Of a stretch of DNA of 64,000 nt, positions 50,763-62,220 are shown in pieces. The number at the start of each line of letters is the position of its first letter. The first letter of the stretch is position 1. The stretch is taken from positions 1-64,000 of the forward strand of contig NZ_JBCNYA010000003.1 in assembly GCF_049727805.1 (NCBI RefSeq), read 5' to 3'. This DNA is from Frateuria_A sp049727805 (GTDB taxonomy: Bacteria; Pseudomonadota; Gammaproteobacteria; Xanthomonadales; Rhodanobacteraceae). The translations under genes were made by a program, and so were the position numbers. A model generated the notes under the pieces. That model was not told the DNA's origin. It searched no databases and saw only the letters and a list, made by a program, of their open reading frames with translations.

Positions 50763-52981
50763 AGCGACACCAGCAAGGAGAAGAAGGCCTGCACCAGGGC
50801 GGCGAAGTCGGCGCTCCAGCGGCGCGAGGCGGCGCCGTCGGATTCGACCGTGCGACTGTCGTTCAGCTTGTCCGCATCGAGGTAGATCTTCTGCTGCGGA
50901 TCGAGCTCCGCGGAAACCACCTTTGCCGGACCCGTGAACTCGAAGCGCGCCCAGCGGCGGTCGTCGTTCCAGCGCAGTTCCTGGTGGCTGCCGTCGGCGA
51001 AGGTCACGCGCAGGGTCTGCGGCACCGGTGCGCCGTCACGCACCACGCTCACCGTGCTGTGCCAGGGGAACGGCCCGGTACCGGGCTTGGCATTCGGATG
51101 GGCTTTGGCCCAGTCCTTGCGCTGCTTGTCGATCTGCTGATCCAGCGCCTTGCTGTCGCCGTCGGTGTGCTTGCCGTCGACGATCGTGCTGCCGGCCGGC
51201 GGCAGCACTTCCTCGCTGTCGATGCTGGCGATGCGGTCGTCGATGCGCGCGGTGCCGTAGACGTACTGATCGAACACCTCGTTGACCGTCCTGGCGTCAC
51301 CGGAAACATCGATCAACGTCGCACGCAGGTCGGCTGCCGAAGGATGGCGGAAGTGCCAGCGCCGGTAGTACTCGCGGAACGCACGCTCGGTAACCTCCTT
51401 GCCCAGCCGCTCCTCCAGGTCGTGCATGGCGGTGGCGGTGCGCGAATAGACGGTTCCGTAGCTGCTGCTGGAATAGCGGTCCCACGCGTTCTCGCCGAGC
51501 GGATCGTAGGGGTGCTTGAGGCCGGCGGTGAGCCGCTCCATCGCGAAGCCGCTGATCGAGGGTGCGAAGCCCAGGCGCCGCAGGCCCGGCGAGGTCAGGT
51601 CGATGTCCTGGTCGCGTGCGCGCAGCATGCGCTGGTCCCAGTACTCGTTGAGGCCTTCGTCGAGCATCGGCTCCTCGAACTCGTTCGAGGCGAGCAGGCC
51701 GTAGAAGTAGCCGTGGCCGAACTCATGGATCGTCACGAAGTCGATCGCGTACTGGCTGACTGTGCCCGGCGTGACTTCCTTGTAGCCCTCGGTAGTGAAG
51801 AAGGTCGGGTACTCCATGCCGCCGGCCTCGGCCGCGTTGTACGGCGGGACCACCGCGGTAAGCGTGCGGTAGGGATAGGGCCCGAGCGTGTCGGAGAAAT
51901 AAGTCAGCGAATCGGTGCTGGCCTTGAGCACCGGCTGCGCGCTGGCGGCGTACTCGGGCGGATAGAGCACGCGCACCGCCACCTTCGGGCTGCCCGGGCC
52001 CTGCCAGCTGCCGTCGAGTACCTTGTAGCCCTTGGCCGCCATCCAGGCGAAGTCGTGCACGTCGCCCTGCACATAGTGGTAGGTGGTCTTGCCGTTGGCG
52101 GTAACCGGCTCGCCCTGCTGCTCGCCGACCGCGCCCACGGTGTAGTCGCTGGGCACGGTCAAGGTGACGTCGAAGCGGCCGAAGTCGGCGTAGAACTCGC
52201 TGTTGAAATGGAACTCGTGCACGTTCCAGCGCACCTGCGTGGCGCCGCGCTCACCGGGCAGTTCCAGCACACCGATCTTGGGGAACCACTGCGCCACCAG
52301 GTTGAAGTCGCCCCACCAGCCGGTGCGCTCGACCACGCGCGGCAACTGGCTCAGGAAGTCGATGTCCAGCGTCAGCGTGCCGCCGGCCGGCACCGGCTGC
52401 GCCAGGTCGATGCGCGCCACGGTCTGGTCGGTCTTGGGGCCGCCGTCGGGCTGCACGAAGGTCCACTTGAGCGCGGCGCCGTTCTGGGTGACCTGCTTGA
52501 GGTCGATCCAGCCCCACTGGCCCTTCTCCAGCCGGGCCTCGCCGCGCGAGCTGCCGTGCGCGGTGAGGACCTCGCGCTCGGTGAAGAAGGTGCTGCCTTC
52601 GTTCTGGAAGGCGTTGAGATAGAGGTGCACGTAGATGCTGCGCACCTCGCGGTCGCTGCGGTTGCGCCAGTTGAGCTGTTCCTTGCCGCTCACCGCGTGC
52701 TTCGCCGCGTCGAGCGCGGCGTCGATGCGGTAATCGACCACGCGGTCGGACAGCGTCGGCTCGTTGCCGGTGCGCGGGCCACCCCAGGCGTCGGGCGCGC
52801 TCGGCGTGGTGGCTGCGGCGGCGTTCGCGGGCGCGAAGGGAATCGGCGTATACGCCGGCGCGGCACTGGTTGCGGGGGCCGGAGCCGCAGGTTGCGCGGC
52901 CTGGGCGTGCAGCAGGCCCGGCATGGCGACCGCGCCGCACAACGCAAGCGCGCCCAGCCATCCGGTGACGATCGGTTTCAT
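50759..52981 (-). CDS. M1 family metallopeptidase, exported
   Basis: Zinc peptidase of 740 residues with a Sec signal peptide (cleaved near LLHAQ). The catalytic motif HEFGHGYFYGLLASNEFEEP contains HExxH, and the distal zinc ligand Glu is in DEGLNEYW, the normal M1 spacing. The GXMEN-type substrate loop reads GGMEYP. The N-terminal beta domain (about 80-300) and a C-terminal helical domain complete the M1 layout. Start taken at the ATG at 52981 (MKPIVTG); an upstream extension is weak. Coupled to the following membrane protein gene. Confidence 0.92.
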   Translation of the reverse strand: MKPIVTGWLGALALCGAVAMPGLLHAQAAQPAAPAPATSAAPAYTPIPFAPANAAAATTPSAPDAWGGPRTGNEPTLSDRVVDYRIDAALDAAKHAVSGKEQLNWRNRSDREVRSIYVHLYLNAFQNEGSTFFTEREVLTAHGSSRGEARLEKGQWGWIDLKQVTQNGAALKWTFVQPDGGPKTDQTVARIDLAQPVPAGGTLTLDIDFLSQLPRVVERTGWWGDFNLVAQWFPKIGVLELPGERGATQVRWNVHEFHFNSEFYADFGRFDVTLTVPSDYTVGAVGEQQGEPVTANGKTTYHYVQGDVHDFAWMAAKGYKVLDGSWQGPGSPKVAVRVLYPPEYAASAQPVLKASTDSLTYFSDTLGPYPYRTLTAVVPPYNAAEAGGMEYPTFFTTEGYKEVTPGTVSQYAIDFVTIHEFGHGYFYGLLASNEFEEPMLDEGLNEYWDQRMLRARDQDIDLTSPGLRRLGFAPSISGFAMERLTAGLKHPYDPLGENAWDRYSSSSYGTVYSRTATAMHDLEERLGKEVTERAFREYYRRWHFRHPSAADLRATLIDVSGDARTVNEVFDQYVYGTARIDDRIASIDSEEVLPPAGSTIVDGKHTDGDSKALDQQIDKQRKDWAKAHPNAKPGTGPFPWHSTVSVVRDGAPVPQTLRVTFADGSHQELRWNDDRRWARFEFTGPAKVVSAELDPQQKIYLDADKLNDSRTVESDGAASRRWSADFAALVQAFFSLLVSL

Positions 52982-53524
52982 CTGGCGATTCCCCCTGTCC
53001 GGGCGGGCCAACGGCCGCCGCTATCCAAGATGCTGGCAGCCGCCCCCAAAGCGACTGCCGCAGGCGCGCAGCGTGCGGCATCCCTGCTTGGGCCACATAG
53101 GCCAAAGGTCATGCCCAGGCAAGGCAACGATGTGACCAACAGCCAGCTCAACTCCCCTTCCACTCCGCAGAGAAGGTTGGGGTGAGGTGCCGCTCTGGCG
53201 ACGGGCCAGCCGAGTCGGCTCTTGATCAACAGCCCTTGGCTTCGATGGGTTTCGACGCGAGCCCCAGCCCCTCACCCTGCCCTCTCCCCGGAGGGGAGAG
53301 GGTTCTGGCGCGGGGCACGCTCAGCGAGCGTCGCGGACCCGGACAGCGAGCTCAGCTCTCTCTCCCCTCCGGGGAGAGGGTTGGGGTGAGGGGCGCCCTG
53401 GCGAGGAGCCAGCCGAGTTCGGCTCTTGATCAAACAGCCCTTGGCTCCGATGTATTTCGACGCGAGCCCCGGCCCCTCACCCTGCCTTTCCCCGGAGGGG
53501 AGAGGGCTCCAAGGCGCGGCATGC
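52982..53524. other. 543-bp gene-free gap built largely from repeats
   Basis: No gene is supported. The first 200 bp should hold the M1 gene promoter. The remainder carries three CCCTCTCCCC palindromes, two of them inside a duplicated segment described separately. Confidence 0.55.
53187..53510. repeat. Duplicated segment carrying CCCTCTCCCC palindromes
   Basis: A segment of about 115 bp (53187-53305) is repeated with a few differences at 53390-53510, a shift of about 200 bp. Shared landmarks are CCAGCCGAG, GGCTCTTGATCA, ACAGCCCTTGGCT, TTCGACGCGAGCCCC, then GCCCCTCACCCTGCC and the hairpin. A third, inverted palindrome (53359-53394) lies between the copies. Confidence 0.85.
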
Positions 53525-53851
53525 TCAGCGGTCGTCGCGGGTCCAGATGGCGTCCGCGTCCTCGCGCACCGGGAAGCTCGCGATCGGCTCGTAGGCCGGT
53601 GGCCGGGTCACCGCGCCGGTGCGCAGGTCGAAGCGTGCGCCGTGGCGCGGGCACTCGACTTCGAAGCCGAACACCTCGCCCCCGGCAAGATCGCCGCCGT
53701 CGTGCGTACAGACGTCCTCGATGGCGTACAGCGCGCCGTCGATGTTGTAGACCGCGATCGGCGTGTCGCCGTCGAACACCACGCGGAACTCGCCCGGCAG
53801 CAGTTCGCCTGCCGCGCATACGCGCACCCAACCCTGCGCGGCCAGGCTCAT
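53525..53851 (-). CDS. Rieske-type [2Fe-2S] ferredoxin (NirD/BphF-like)
   Basis: A 108-residue soluble Rieske protein. The cluster ligands are in VCTHDGGDL (Cys and His) and ECPRHGARF (Cys and His), with the normal 16-residue spacing. There is no membrane helix, so this is the small ferredoxin form that serves oxygenases or reductases. Partner enzyme not seen nearby. Its ATG overlaps the stop codon of the upstream acetyltransferase gene (ATGA). Confidence 0.94.
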   Translation of the reverse strand: MSLAAQGWVRVCAAGELLPGEFRVVFDGDTPIAVYNIDGALYAIEDVCTHDGGDLAGGEVFGFEVECPRHGARFDLRTGAVTRPPAYEPIASFPVREDADAIWTRDDR

Positions 53852-54396
53852 GCGGCCACCCCGGCCAGTTCCTTCACCAGGAGTTCGAAGCGCAGGTCGT
53901 CGCGGCGCGGAACCCCGAAGCGCTCCTGGCCATAGGGGAACGGCTTGTAGGTGCCGGTGCGGCGGTAGCCGCGGCGTTCGTACCAGGCGATCAGCTCGTT
54001 GCGCTGCACGATCACGGTCATTTCCATCAGGCGGCAGCCCCACTCCGCCCGCGCGATGCGCTCGGCCTCGCCCAGCAAAAGTCTGCCCAGACCGCCGGCC
54101 TGCAGCGCGGGATCGACGGCGAACATGCCGAAGTAGCTGGCCTCGCCCCTGCGCTCGACATGGCAACTGGCGAGCAGGCGCCCGTCGCGTTCCAGCAGCA
54201 CAATGCGGCTGTCCGGGCGGGAGATCGCGTCGGCGACATCGGCCGCGTCGGTGCGCTGGCCGTCGAGCAGGTCCGATTCGGTGGTCCAGCCGCGACGGCC
54301 CGAATCGCCCCTGTAGGCCGATTCGACAAGCGCGACGATGGCAGGGATATCGGCTTCGGTGGCCGTGCGGAAGCGGGGCGGGACAGGCGTCGTCAT
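53848..54396 (-). CDS. GNAT family N-acetyltransferase
   Basis: A 182-residue acetyltransferase. The acetyl-CoA site is in FAVDPALQAGGLGRLLLGEA, and the C-terminal QRNELIAWYERRGYRRTG motif is typical of the family. No substrate can be named. Coupled to the Rieske gene by a 4-bp overlap. Confidence 0.92.
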   Translation of the reverse strand: MTTPVPPRFRTATEADIPAIVALVESAYRGDSGRRGWTTESDLLDGQRTDAADVADAISRPDSRIVLLERDGRLLASCHVERRGEASYFGMFAVDPALQAGGLGRLLLGEAERIARAEWGCRLMEMTVIVQRNELIAWYERRGYRRTGTYKPFPYGQERFGVPRRDDLRFELLVKELAGVAA

Positions 54397-54515
54397 ACGC
54401 CCATGATAGCGACGGCAGTGCAGCGGGCGATGACCTGGGACAGGACCACGGCCGGCGCTTCACGCTGCTTTCCTGCCGCAAACGCTCCACTGGCCGCTCC
54501 CCTGGAGGCGTTCCG

Positions 54516-55832
54516 GTGCCATCCATCCGCCGCCCGTTGTGGCTGGTCCCCTGCCTGCTGGTGCTGGCTGCCTGCGGCGTCCGCGCGCGGCTGCCGGTCA
54601 CCGCCGGCATCGGCCCCGATCCCACGCTGCCGCCGCCCGATCGCACGCTCATTCCCACGGTGCACATCGCCCCGGCCGAAGGTTGGCCACCGGGCGCCAT
54701 GCCCGCTGCCGCACCGGGGCTGGCCGTGCAGGCCTATGCCCGCGGTCTGGACCATCCGCGCTGGCTTTACGTGTTGCCTAACGGCGACGTGCTGGTGGCC
54801 GAGACCAACGCGCCACAGCGGCCGCAGGATGCGAAGGGCCTCAAGGGCTGGGTGATGCGCAAGGTGCAGAAGCGCGCCGGCGCCGGCGTGCCCAGCGCCG
54901 ACCGCATCACCCTGCTGCGCGACGCCGACGGCGATGGCGTGGCCGAAACGCACAGCGTGTTGCTCGACCGCCTGCATTCGCCCTTCGGCATGGCGCTGGT
55001 CGGCGATGCGCTGTACGTGGCCGACACCGATGCGCTGCTGCGCTTCTCCTACCGCAACGGCGAAACCCGCATCGATGGCGCCGGCACCAAGGTCGCCGCG
55101 CTTCCGGCCGGCCCGATCAACCATCACTGGACCAAGAACGTGGTCGCCAGCGCCGATGGCCAGCGGCTGTACGTCACCGTCGGCTCGAACAGCAACGTGG
55201 GCGAGAACGGCCTGGCGGTGGAACGCGATCGCGCGCGCATCCTCGAGATCGATCCGGCCACCGGCGCCACCCGCGTCTACGCCACCGGCCTGCGCAATCC
55301 GGTCGGCATGGCCTGGCAGCCGCAGAGCGGTGCGCTGTGGGTGGCGGTCAACGAACGCGACGAACTGGGCAGCGACCTGGTGCCCGATTACATGACCGCG
55401 GTGCGCGAGGGCGCGTTCTACGGCTGGCCCTACAGCTACTACGGCGCGCACGTGGACGAACGGGTGAAGCCGCAGGATCCCGCGCTGGTCGCCCGCGCGG
55501 TCGTGCCCGACTACGCCCTGGGCGCGCACACCGCCTCGCTGGGCCTGGCCTTCTACGACGCCGGACTGATGCCGCAGTACCGCGGCGGGGCCTTCGTGGG
55601 ACAGCACGGCTCGTGGAACCGCAAGCCGTTGAGCGGCTACCGGGTGATCTTCGTGCCGTTCGCCGACGGCAAGCCCGCGGGCCCGCCGCAGGACGTGTTG
55701 ACCGGCTTCGTCGACAAGGACGGGCGCGCGCAAGGACGGCCGGTCGGCGTGGCGGTGGCGAAGGACGGCACACTGCTGGTCGCCGACGACGTGGGGAACA
55801 CCGTATGGCGAGTGGCCCCGGCAAACCCGTAG
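54516..55832 (+). CDS. PQQ-dependent sugar dehydrogenase / sorbosone dehydrogenase-like lipoprotein
   Basis: A 438-residue beta-propeller protein anchored as a lipoprotein; the lipobox LAAC is at about residue 17-20. Family blocks are LDHPRWLYVLPNGDVLVAET, HSPFGMALVGDALYVADTDA, TGLRNPVGMAWQP and GQHGSWNRKPLSGYRVI, which fit the soluble glucose/sorbosone dehydrogenase group. PQQ binding is probable from family knowledge. The GTG at 54516 with GGAGG eight bases upstream is chosen; an in-frame upstream extension lies over the acetyltransferase gene on the other strand. Confidence 0.92.
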   Translation: MPSIRRPLWLVPCLLVLAACGVRARLPVTAGIGPDPTLPPPDRTLIPTVHIAPAEGWPPGAMPAAAPGLAVQAYARGLDHPRWLYVLPNGDVLVAETNAPQRPQDAKGLKGWVMRKVQKRAGAGVPSADRITLLRDADGDGVAETHSVLLDRLHSPFGMALVGDALYVADTDALLRFSYRNGETRIDGAGTKVAALPAGPINHHWTKNVVASADGQRLYVTVGSNSNVGENGLAVERDRARILEIDPATGATRVYATGLRNPVGMAWQPQSGALWVAVNERDELGSDLVPDYMTAVREGAFYGWPYSYYGAHVDERVKPQDPALVARAVVPDYALGAHTASLGLAFYDAGLMPQYRGGAFVGQHGSWNRKPLSGYRVIFVPFADGKPAGPPQDVLTGFVDKDGRAQGRPVGVAVAKDGTLLVADDVGNTVWRVAPANP

Positions 55833-55852
55833 GGGGGCTTCAGCCCACCCTG
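55828..55852. repeat. Single GGGGCTTCAGCCCACCC REP-like arm
   Basis: CGTAGGGGGGCTTCAGCCCA and CCCTGC, one arm of the twin element seen at 19973, 25319, 42458 and 49576. It overlaps the stop codon of the sugar dehydrogenase gene. Confidence 0.7.
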
Positions 55853-55865
55853 CGATGGCGAGCGG

Positions 55866-57119
55866 TCACATCAGCAGCTTGCGCACCTTCTGCAGCGCCG
55901 CGACGAACACGTCGACCTCTTCCATCGTGTTGTAGAACGCCAGCGAGGCACGCAGCGTGGCGGGCACGCCGTAGTACTGCATCAGCGGATGGGCGCAGTG
56001 GTGGCCCGAGCGCACGGCCACGCCTTCGAGGTCCAGCAGCGTCGCCAGGTCGGTCGACTGCGTGCCTTCGATGAGGAAGGAAATCACCGGCTCCTTCTGC
56101 GCCGCCTCGCCAAACAGCCGGAGCCCGGGCACTTCGCGCAACCGCCCGGTGGCGTAGGCCAGCAGTTCCTGCTCCCAGGCGTGGCTCGCGGCCAGGTCGA
56201 TCGACTGGTAGTAGTCCACCGCCACGCCCAGGCCGACGAAGCCGGCGATGTTGGGCGTGCCGGCCTCGAACTTGTGCGGCGGATCGGCGAAGGTGGTGCC
56301 GTCCACACGCACCTGCCGGATCATGTCGCCGCCACCGAAGAAAGGCGGCATCGCATCCAGGTGCGCACGGCGTGCCCACAGTGCGCCGGTGCCGGTGGGA
56401 CCGAGCATCTTGTGCCCGGTGAAAGCGTAGAAATCGCAACCCAGCGCCTGCACGTCGACCGGCCGGTGCGGCACCGCCTGCGAGCCGTCGACCAGCAGCG
56501 GGATGCCACGGCGCGCACATTCGCGCGCGATCTCGCGCACCGGGTTGACCGTGCCCAGCACGTTGGAGACGTGCGCCAGGCAGGCCAGCTTCACGTCCGG
56601 CGTGAGCATCTCCAGGTAACGCTCGACGATCAGCTCGCCGCGCTCGTCGATCGGTGCGAACTTCACCGCGGCGCCGCTGCGCTGGGCCACCAGCTGCCAC
56701 GGCACGATGTTGGCGTGGTGTTCCATCAGCGTGGTGAGGATCGCATCGCCGGGCTCGAGCTGCGGCAGCGCGAAGCTGTAGGCCACCAGGTTGATCGCCT
56801 GGGTGGTGCCGGAGGTGAGCACCAGTTCGTTGCGCGAAGGCGCGTTGATGAAGCGGGCCAGCTTGTCGCGCGCGCCCTCGTAAGCCAGCGTCGCCTCCTC
56901 GCCGAGCTGGTGCACGGCGCGCGAGACGTTGGCGTTGTGCATGCGGTAGTGCGCATCCACCGCCTCGATCACCGCGGCGGGCTTCTGGCTGGTGTTGGCG
57001 TTGTCCAGGTAGACCAGCGGCTTGTCGTGCACGCTGCGCGCGAGCAGCGGGAAATCGGCACGGATGCGCGCGACGTCGAAGGCGGGCGCCGGGTGCACGT
57101 GGGCGGCGGTGGCGGACAT
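55866..57119 (-). CDS. sufS: Cysteine desulfurase SufS
   Basis: PLP enzyme that takes sulfur from cysteine as a persulfide for Fe-S assembly. The 417-residue protein is class V (group II): the PLP lysine is in AFTGHKMLGPTG and the catalytic Cys in RSGHHCAHPLM. THIS start (57119, MSATAAH) has GAGG seven to ten bases upstream. It is the last gene of the suf operon, separated from sufD by 140 bp. No sufE or sufU lies in the window, so its sulfur acceptor must be elsewhere. Confidence 0.95.
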   Translation of the reverse strand: MSATAAHVHPAPAFDVARIRADFPLLARSVHDKPLVYLDNANTSQKPAAVIEAVDAHYRMHNANVSRAVHQLGEEATLAYEGARDKLARFINAPSRNELVLTSGTTQAINLVAYSFALPQLEPGDAILTTLMEHHANIVPWQLVAQRSGAAVKFAPIDERGELIVERYLEMLTPDVKLACLAHVSNVLGTVNPVREIARECARRGIPLLVDGSQAVPHRPVDVQALGCDFYAFTGHKMLGPTGTGALWARRAHLDAMPPFFGGGDMIRQVRVDGTTFADPPHKFEAGTPNIAGFVGLGVAVDYYQSIDLAASHAWEQELLAYATGRLREVPGLRLFGEAAQKEPVISFLIEGTQSTDLATLLDLEGVAVRSGHHCAHPLMQYYGVPATLRASLAFYNTMEEVDVFVAALQKVRKLLM

Positions 57120-57259
57120 CGGTGCCTCGTTGTGTGAAGAAGGGATCACGACGTTTTAGCCTGCCGGGTGTGAAGGAAAGCTGGGCTCGCCCCAATGGAG
57201 ATCATGGCGACTTCCGGTCTGATGCTCCGCCCTCTCCCCCGGCCGGGAGAGGAGCAGGC

Positions 57260-58560
57260 TCAGGCGGGAAGCCGGGACAACAGCAACTGGTCGATATGCC
57301 GGCGCAATGCCTCGTGCGGCAGTGACTCGAACGGCGCGCGCGCGAAAGCGGTGGTCAGCAGCGTGCGCGCCTGGGCGCCGGGAATGCCGCGCGAACGCAG
57401 GTAGAACAGCGCACGCTCGTCGAGCTGGCCGACGGTGGCGCCGTGCGCGGCCTTCACCTCGTCGGCATAGATTTCCAGTTCCGGCTTGGTGTCGATCTCG
57501 GCTTGCGGCGACAGCAACAGGTTCTTGTTGGCGAGCGAGGCGTCGGCACCGTCGGCGCCGGCGTTCACCACGATGGCGCCACGGAACACCCCGCGCCCGC
57601 GGCCGCCGGCCACGCCGCGCCAGGTCGAGGCGGACACGGTGTTGCGCGCCTGGTGGTGGATCGCCAGCTGGGTATCGATGTGCTGGCGCCCGTCGGGCAG
57701 GAACGCGCCATGGCTGTGGAAGCCGGCCGCATCGCCCACCAGCTCCGCGCGCAGGTCGTGGCGCGCCAACACGCCGCCGAGTTCCAGCGCGTGCAGGTGC
57801 GCCTGTGCGCGCGCGTCGAGCCGGTAATGGCTGCGACGGACCAGGCTGCTGCCGGCATCCGCCTCCTGCAGCACGACGTGGTGCAGGATCGCGTCCGCGT
57901 GCAGGGTGAAGTCGCCGAGCTGGGTACCCAGGTGCGCCTGCCCGCCCGCGCCCAGGTGCTGCTCGACCAGCGTCAGTTCGGCGCCCTCGCCGAGGTCGAC
58001 GACGTTGCGCACGTGCCAGGCCAGATCGTGCCCGGCAGGCGCACCGACGAACAACAGGCGCAGCGGAGTCGCCACCCTGGCCCCGGCCGCCACGCGCAGC
58101 ACCGCGCCGTCGCGGGCGAAGGCACCGTTCAACCGCGCGAACGCGTCGCCCGGCTCGCGGTAGTGGCGCGACAGCGCGAAGCGCAAGGGCTCGGCCTCGC
58201 TGGCCAGCGCGTGCGACAGCGGCTGCAGGCTCACGCCGGCCGGCAGCGCGTCGAGCATGGAGAGATCGGCGCGGAAGATGCCGTTGACGAAGACCAGCGT
58301 GGGGCCGTCGACGCCCGCCAGCACCAGCATGGCCGGATCGACCGCACGGCCGGCCGCCTGCGCATCGCCGACGGCGAAGCTGCGCTGGGCCAGCGCGCGC
58401 AGCGCGGTGTACTTCCACGCTTCCACGCGCGTGTCCGGCAGGCCGGCGGCGACGAAGGCCTCGAGGTTCTCGCGTCGCGCCTGGTCCAGCCAGGCGATGC
58501 CGCTGGCCGGCAAAGGCGCCTCGGCCAGCGATGCCACGAACGGCGGGCGTGCCGGCTGGT

Positions 58561-58564
<4 letters not shown>
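57260..58564 (-). CDS. sufD: SufD, Fe-S scaffold component
   Basis: Forms the SufBC2D scaffold with SufB and SufC. The 434-residue protein has the SufD pattern WKYTALRALAQR at the N-terminus, TLVFVNGIF, and the C-terminal beta-helix with HHQARNTVSASTWRGVAGGR, AIVVNAGADGADASLANKNL and YADEVKAAHGATVGQLDERA. Its ATG overlaps the sufC stop codon (ATGA), so the two are coupled. Confidence 0.95.
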
Positions 58565-59339
<775 letters not shown>

Positions 59340-59340
<1 letters not shown>

Positions 59341-59755
59341 CAGGCAGAGAGGTGCGCGAGCGCGTCGAGCGCGTCTTCGCGGCGCTCCCAGGGCACGAAC
59401 ACGTGGTCGTGCAGGAACGCGGAAACCGGGTTGCAGGAAATGCCGCGCTCGGCAAGCGCAGCGGACACGGCGGCCATCATGCCGACCGCATCGAGGCTCG
59501 ATTCGACGCCGAGCGTGATCTGCGCCCACAGCAGTCGGTCGGCGACCAGTTCGGGGCCCTCGAGATCGTGGTCGACGATCAGCGTGGCGCCCTCGTCCTC
59601 GCGGAACATCATCAGGGCATCCTGCATGCGCGCGGCCGCCTTGTCGTGCGAGACGAACAGGAACCGCCGCGGCATCGGGTGCAGGCGCGGATTCAGCCCG
59701 GCCAGCAGGGCACGCAGGTCGGTGCCGCCGGGGTGCATGCGGGTGGCGGCGGTGG

Positions 59756-59759
<4 letters not shown>
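59340..59759 (-). CDS. ACT-domain protein (DUF2241-like) inside the suf operon
   Basis: A 139-residue soluble protein with two consecutive ACT-like domains. LRALLAGLNPRLHPMPRRFL matches the start of the DUF2241 family, and ITLGVESSLDAVGMMAAVSA and ISCNPVSAFLHDHVFVPWER match its C-terminal ACT domain. Its role is unknown; ACT domains usually bind amino acids, so it might sense cysteine or another metabolite. Both ends overlap their suf neighbours by 4 bp (ATGA with sufB and sufC), so it is made with the scaffold proteins. Confidence 0.88.
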
Positions 59760-61212
<1,453 letters not shown>

Positions 61213-61216
<4 letters not shown>

Positions 61217-61668
61217 GCGTGGGTCCTGCCCTTCAGTTCGCTCAGCGCCACGGTCGCCACCGCCGGACGCGGCGGTTGCAGCATGTCGGCCAGACTCACC
61301 GCGCGCAGCGCGCTGTCCAGCACGTTGCTGATGCGCCGCCAGCTGCCGCGCACGCCGCATTGCGACTCGCGGCCGCACTGGCCCTCGACGCTGCATTCGG
61401 TCATGCCGATCGGTCCTTCCATCGCCTCGACGATCTGCGCGAGGCTGATCTCGCCCGCTGGGCGCGCCAGCCGGTAGCCGCCGTTGACGCCGCGGAACGA
61501 CTCGACCAGGCCCGCGTGCCCCAGCGACTTCAGGAGTTTGCTCACGGTCGGCAGCTCCAGCCGCGTCTCGTCGGCGATCTGCGCCGTGCTCAGCACGTCG
61601 TGCGGATGCGCCGCGATGCAGGTCATCACGACCGTGGCGTAATCGGTGAGTCGGCTGACGCGGAGCAT
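61213..61668 (-). CDS. Rrf2-family SUF operon regulator (IscR-like)
   Basis: A 151-residue winged-helix transcription factor that controls the suf operon, of the Xanthomonas-type SUF regulator group. The DNA-binding part has TDYATVVMTCIAAHPHDVLS and KLLKSLGHAGLVESFRGVNG. Three cysteines at 92, 98 and 104 (ECSVEGQCGRESQC) have the same numbers and spacing as the [2Fe-2S] ligands of E. coli IscR. So it probably senses Fe-S status and represses its own promoter. The ATG is at 61668, 18 bp from the palindromic operator. Confidence 0.95.
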
Positions 61669-61686
61669 GGGGAGCGAGGCCGGTTG

Positions 61687-61711
61687 AATCCAGACCAAAA
61701 TGGTACGGATT
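61687..61711. promoter_or_regulatory. 25-bp palindromic operator before the suf operon
   Basis: Plus strand AATCC-AG-ACC-AAAAT-GGT-AC-GGATT is an inverted repeat with AATCC/GGATT and ACC/GGT arms. It lies 18 bp before the sufR start, where it would overlap the core promoter, so it is the likely binding site of the Rrf2-family repressor. No other copy was seen in the window. Confidence 0.75.
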
Positions 61712-61881
61712 AAGCGGCCGCGCGTCAACGCCGACAGGCCGCTGCACCGCGACAGTGCACGGTCCGCACCGCGACGAGGCAGACCGGTCGCCGCGCGAGC
61801 GACAGCGGGCGCCGCGCGGACTCGCGGGCGCTGGCATGCCTCGTGCTGTGCTGCAACAAACGCCGGCAGACGAGGTGCGCG

Positions 61882-62220
61882 ATGAAGTGGCTCGTAGCGA
61901 TCATCAAGCCGTTCACGCTCGAGGACGTGCGGCAGGCGCTGGCCGATGCCGGCGTCAGCGGCATGACCGTCGGCGAGGTCCGCGGCTTCGGCCGCCAGCG
62001 CGGGCACACCGAGCTCTACCGCGGCGCCGAGTACGTGGTCGACTTCCTGCCCAAGCTCAGGATCGAAATCGCGGTGGCGGACGACCAGGTCGATCGGGTG
62101 ATCGAGGCCATTGCCGAGGCCGCGCGCACCGGCAAGATGGGCGACGGCAAGATCTTCGTGCTGCCGCTGGAACACGTGGTGCGCATCCGCACGCAGGAGG
62201 TCGACGCCGATGCGCTCTGA
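61882..62220 (+). CDS. glnK: P-II nitrogen regulatory protein GlnK
   Basis: A 112-residue P-II signal protein that controls the ammonium channel by binding 2-oxoglutarate and nucleotides. It begins MKWLVAIIKPFTLEDVRQAL and has the T-loop GHTELYRGAEY with Tyr51, the uridylylation site, plus GKMGDGKIFVLPLE near the C-terminus. The ATG at 61882 matches the family start. Divergent from suf; the next gene, amtB, overlaps it by 11 bp. Confidence 0.96.
   Translation: MKWLVAIIKPFTLEDVRQALADAGVSGMTVGEVRGFGRQRGHTELYRGAEYVVDFLPKLRIEIAVADDQVDRVIEAIAEAARTGKMGDGKIFVLPLEHVVRIRTQEVDADAL

Noticed and set aside
53763..54515. Upstream extension of the sugar dehydrogenase gene
   Set aside because: The extension is antisense to an acetyltransferase and Rieske gene; the GTG at 54516 has a good ribosome site and leads straight into a lipoprotein signal.
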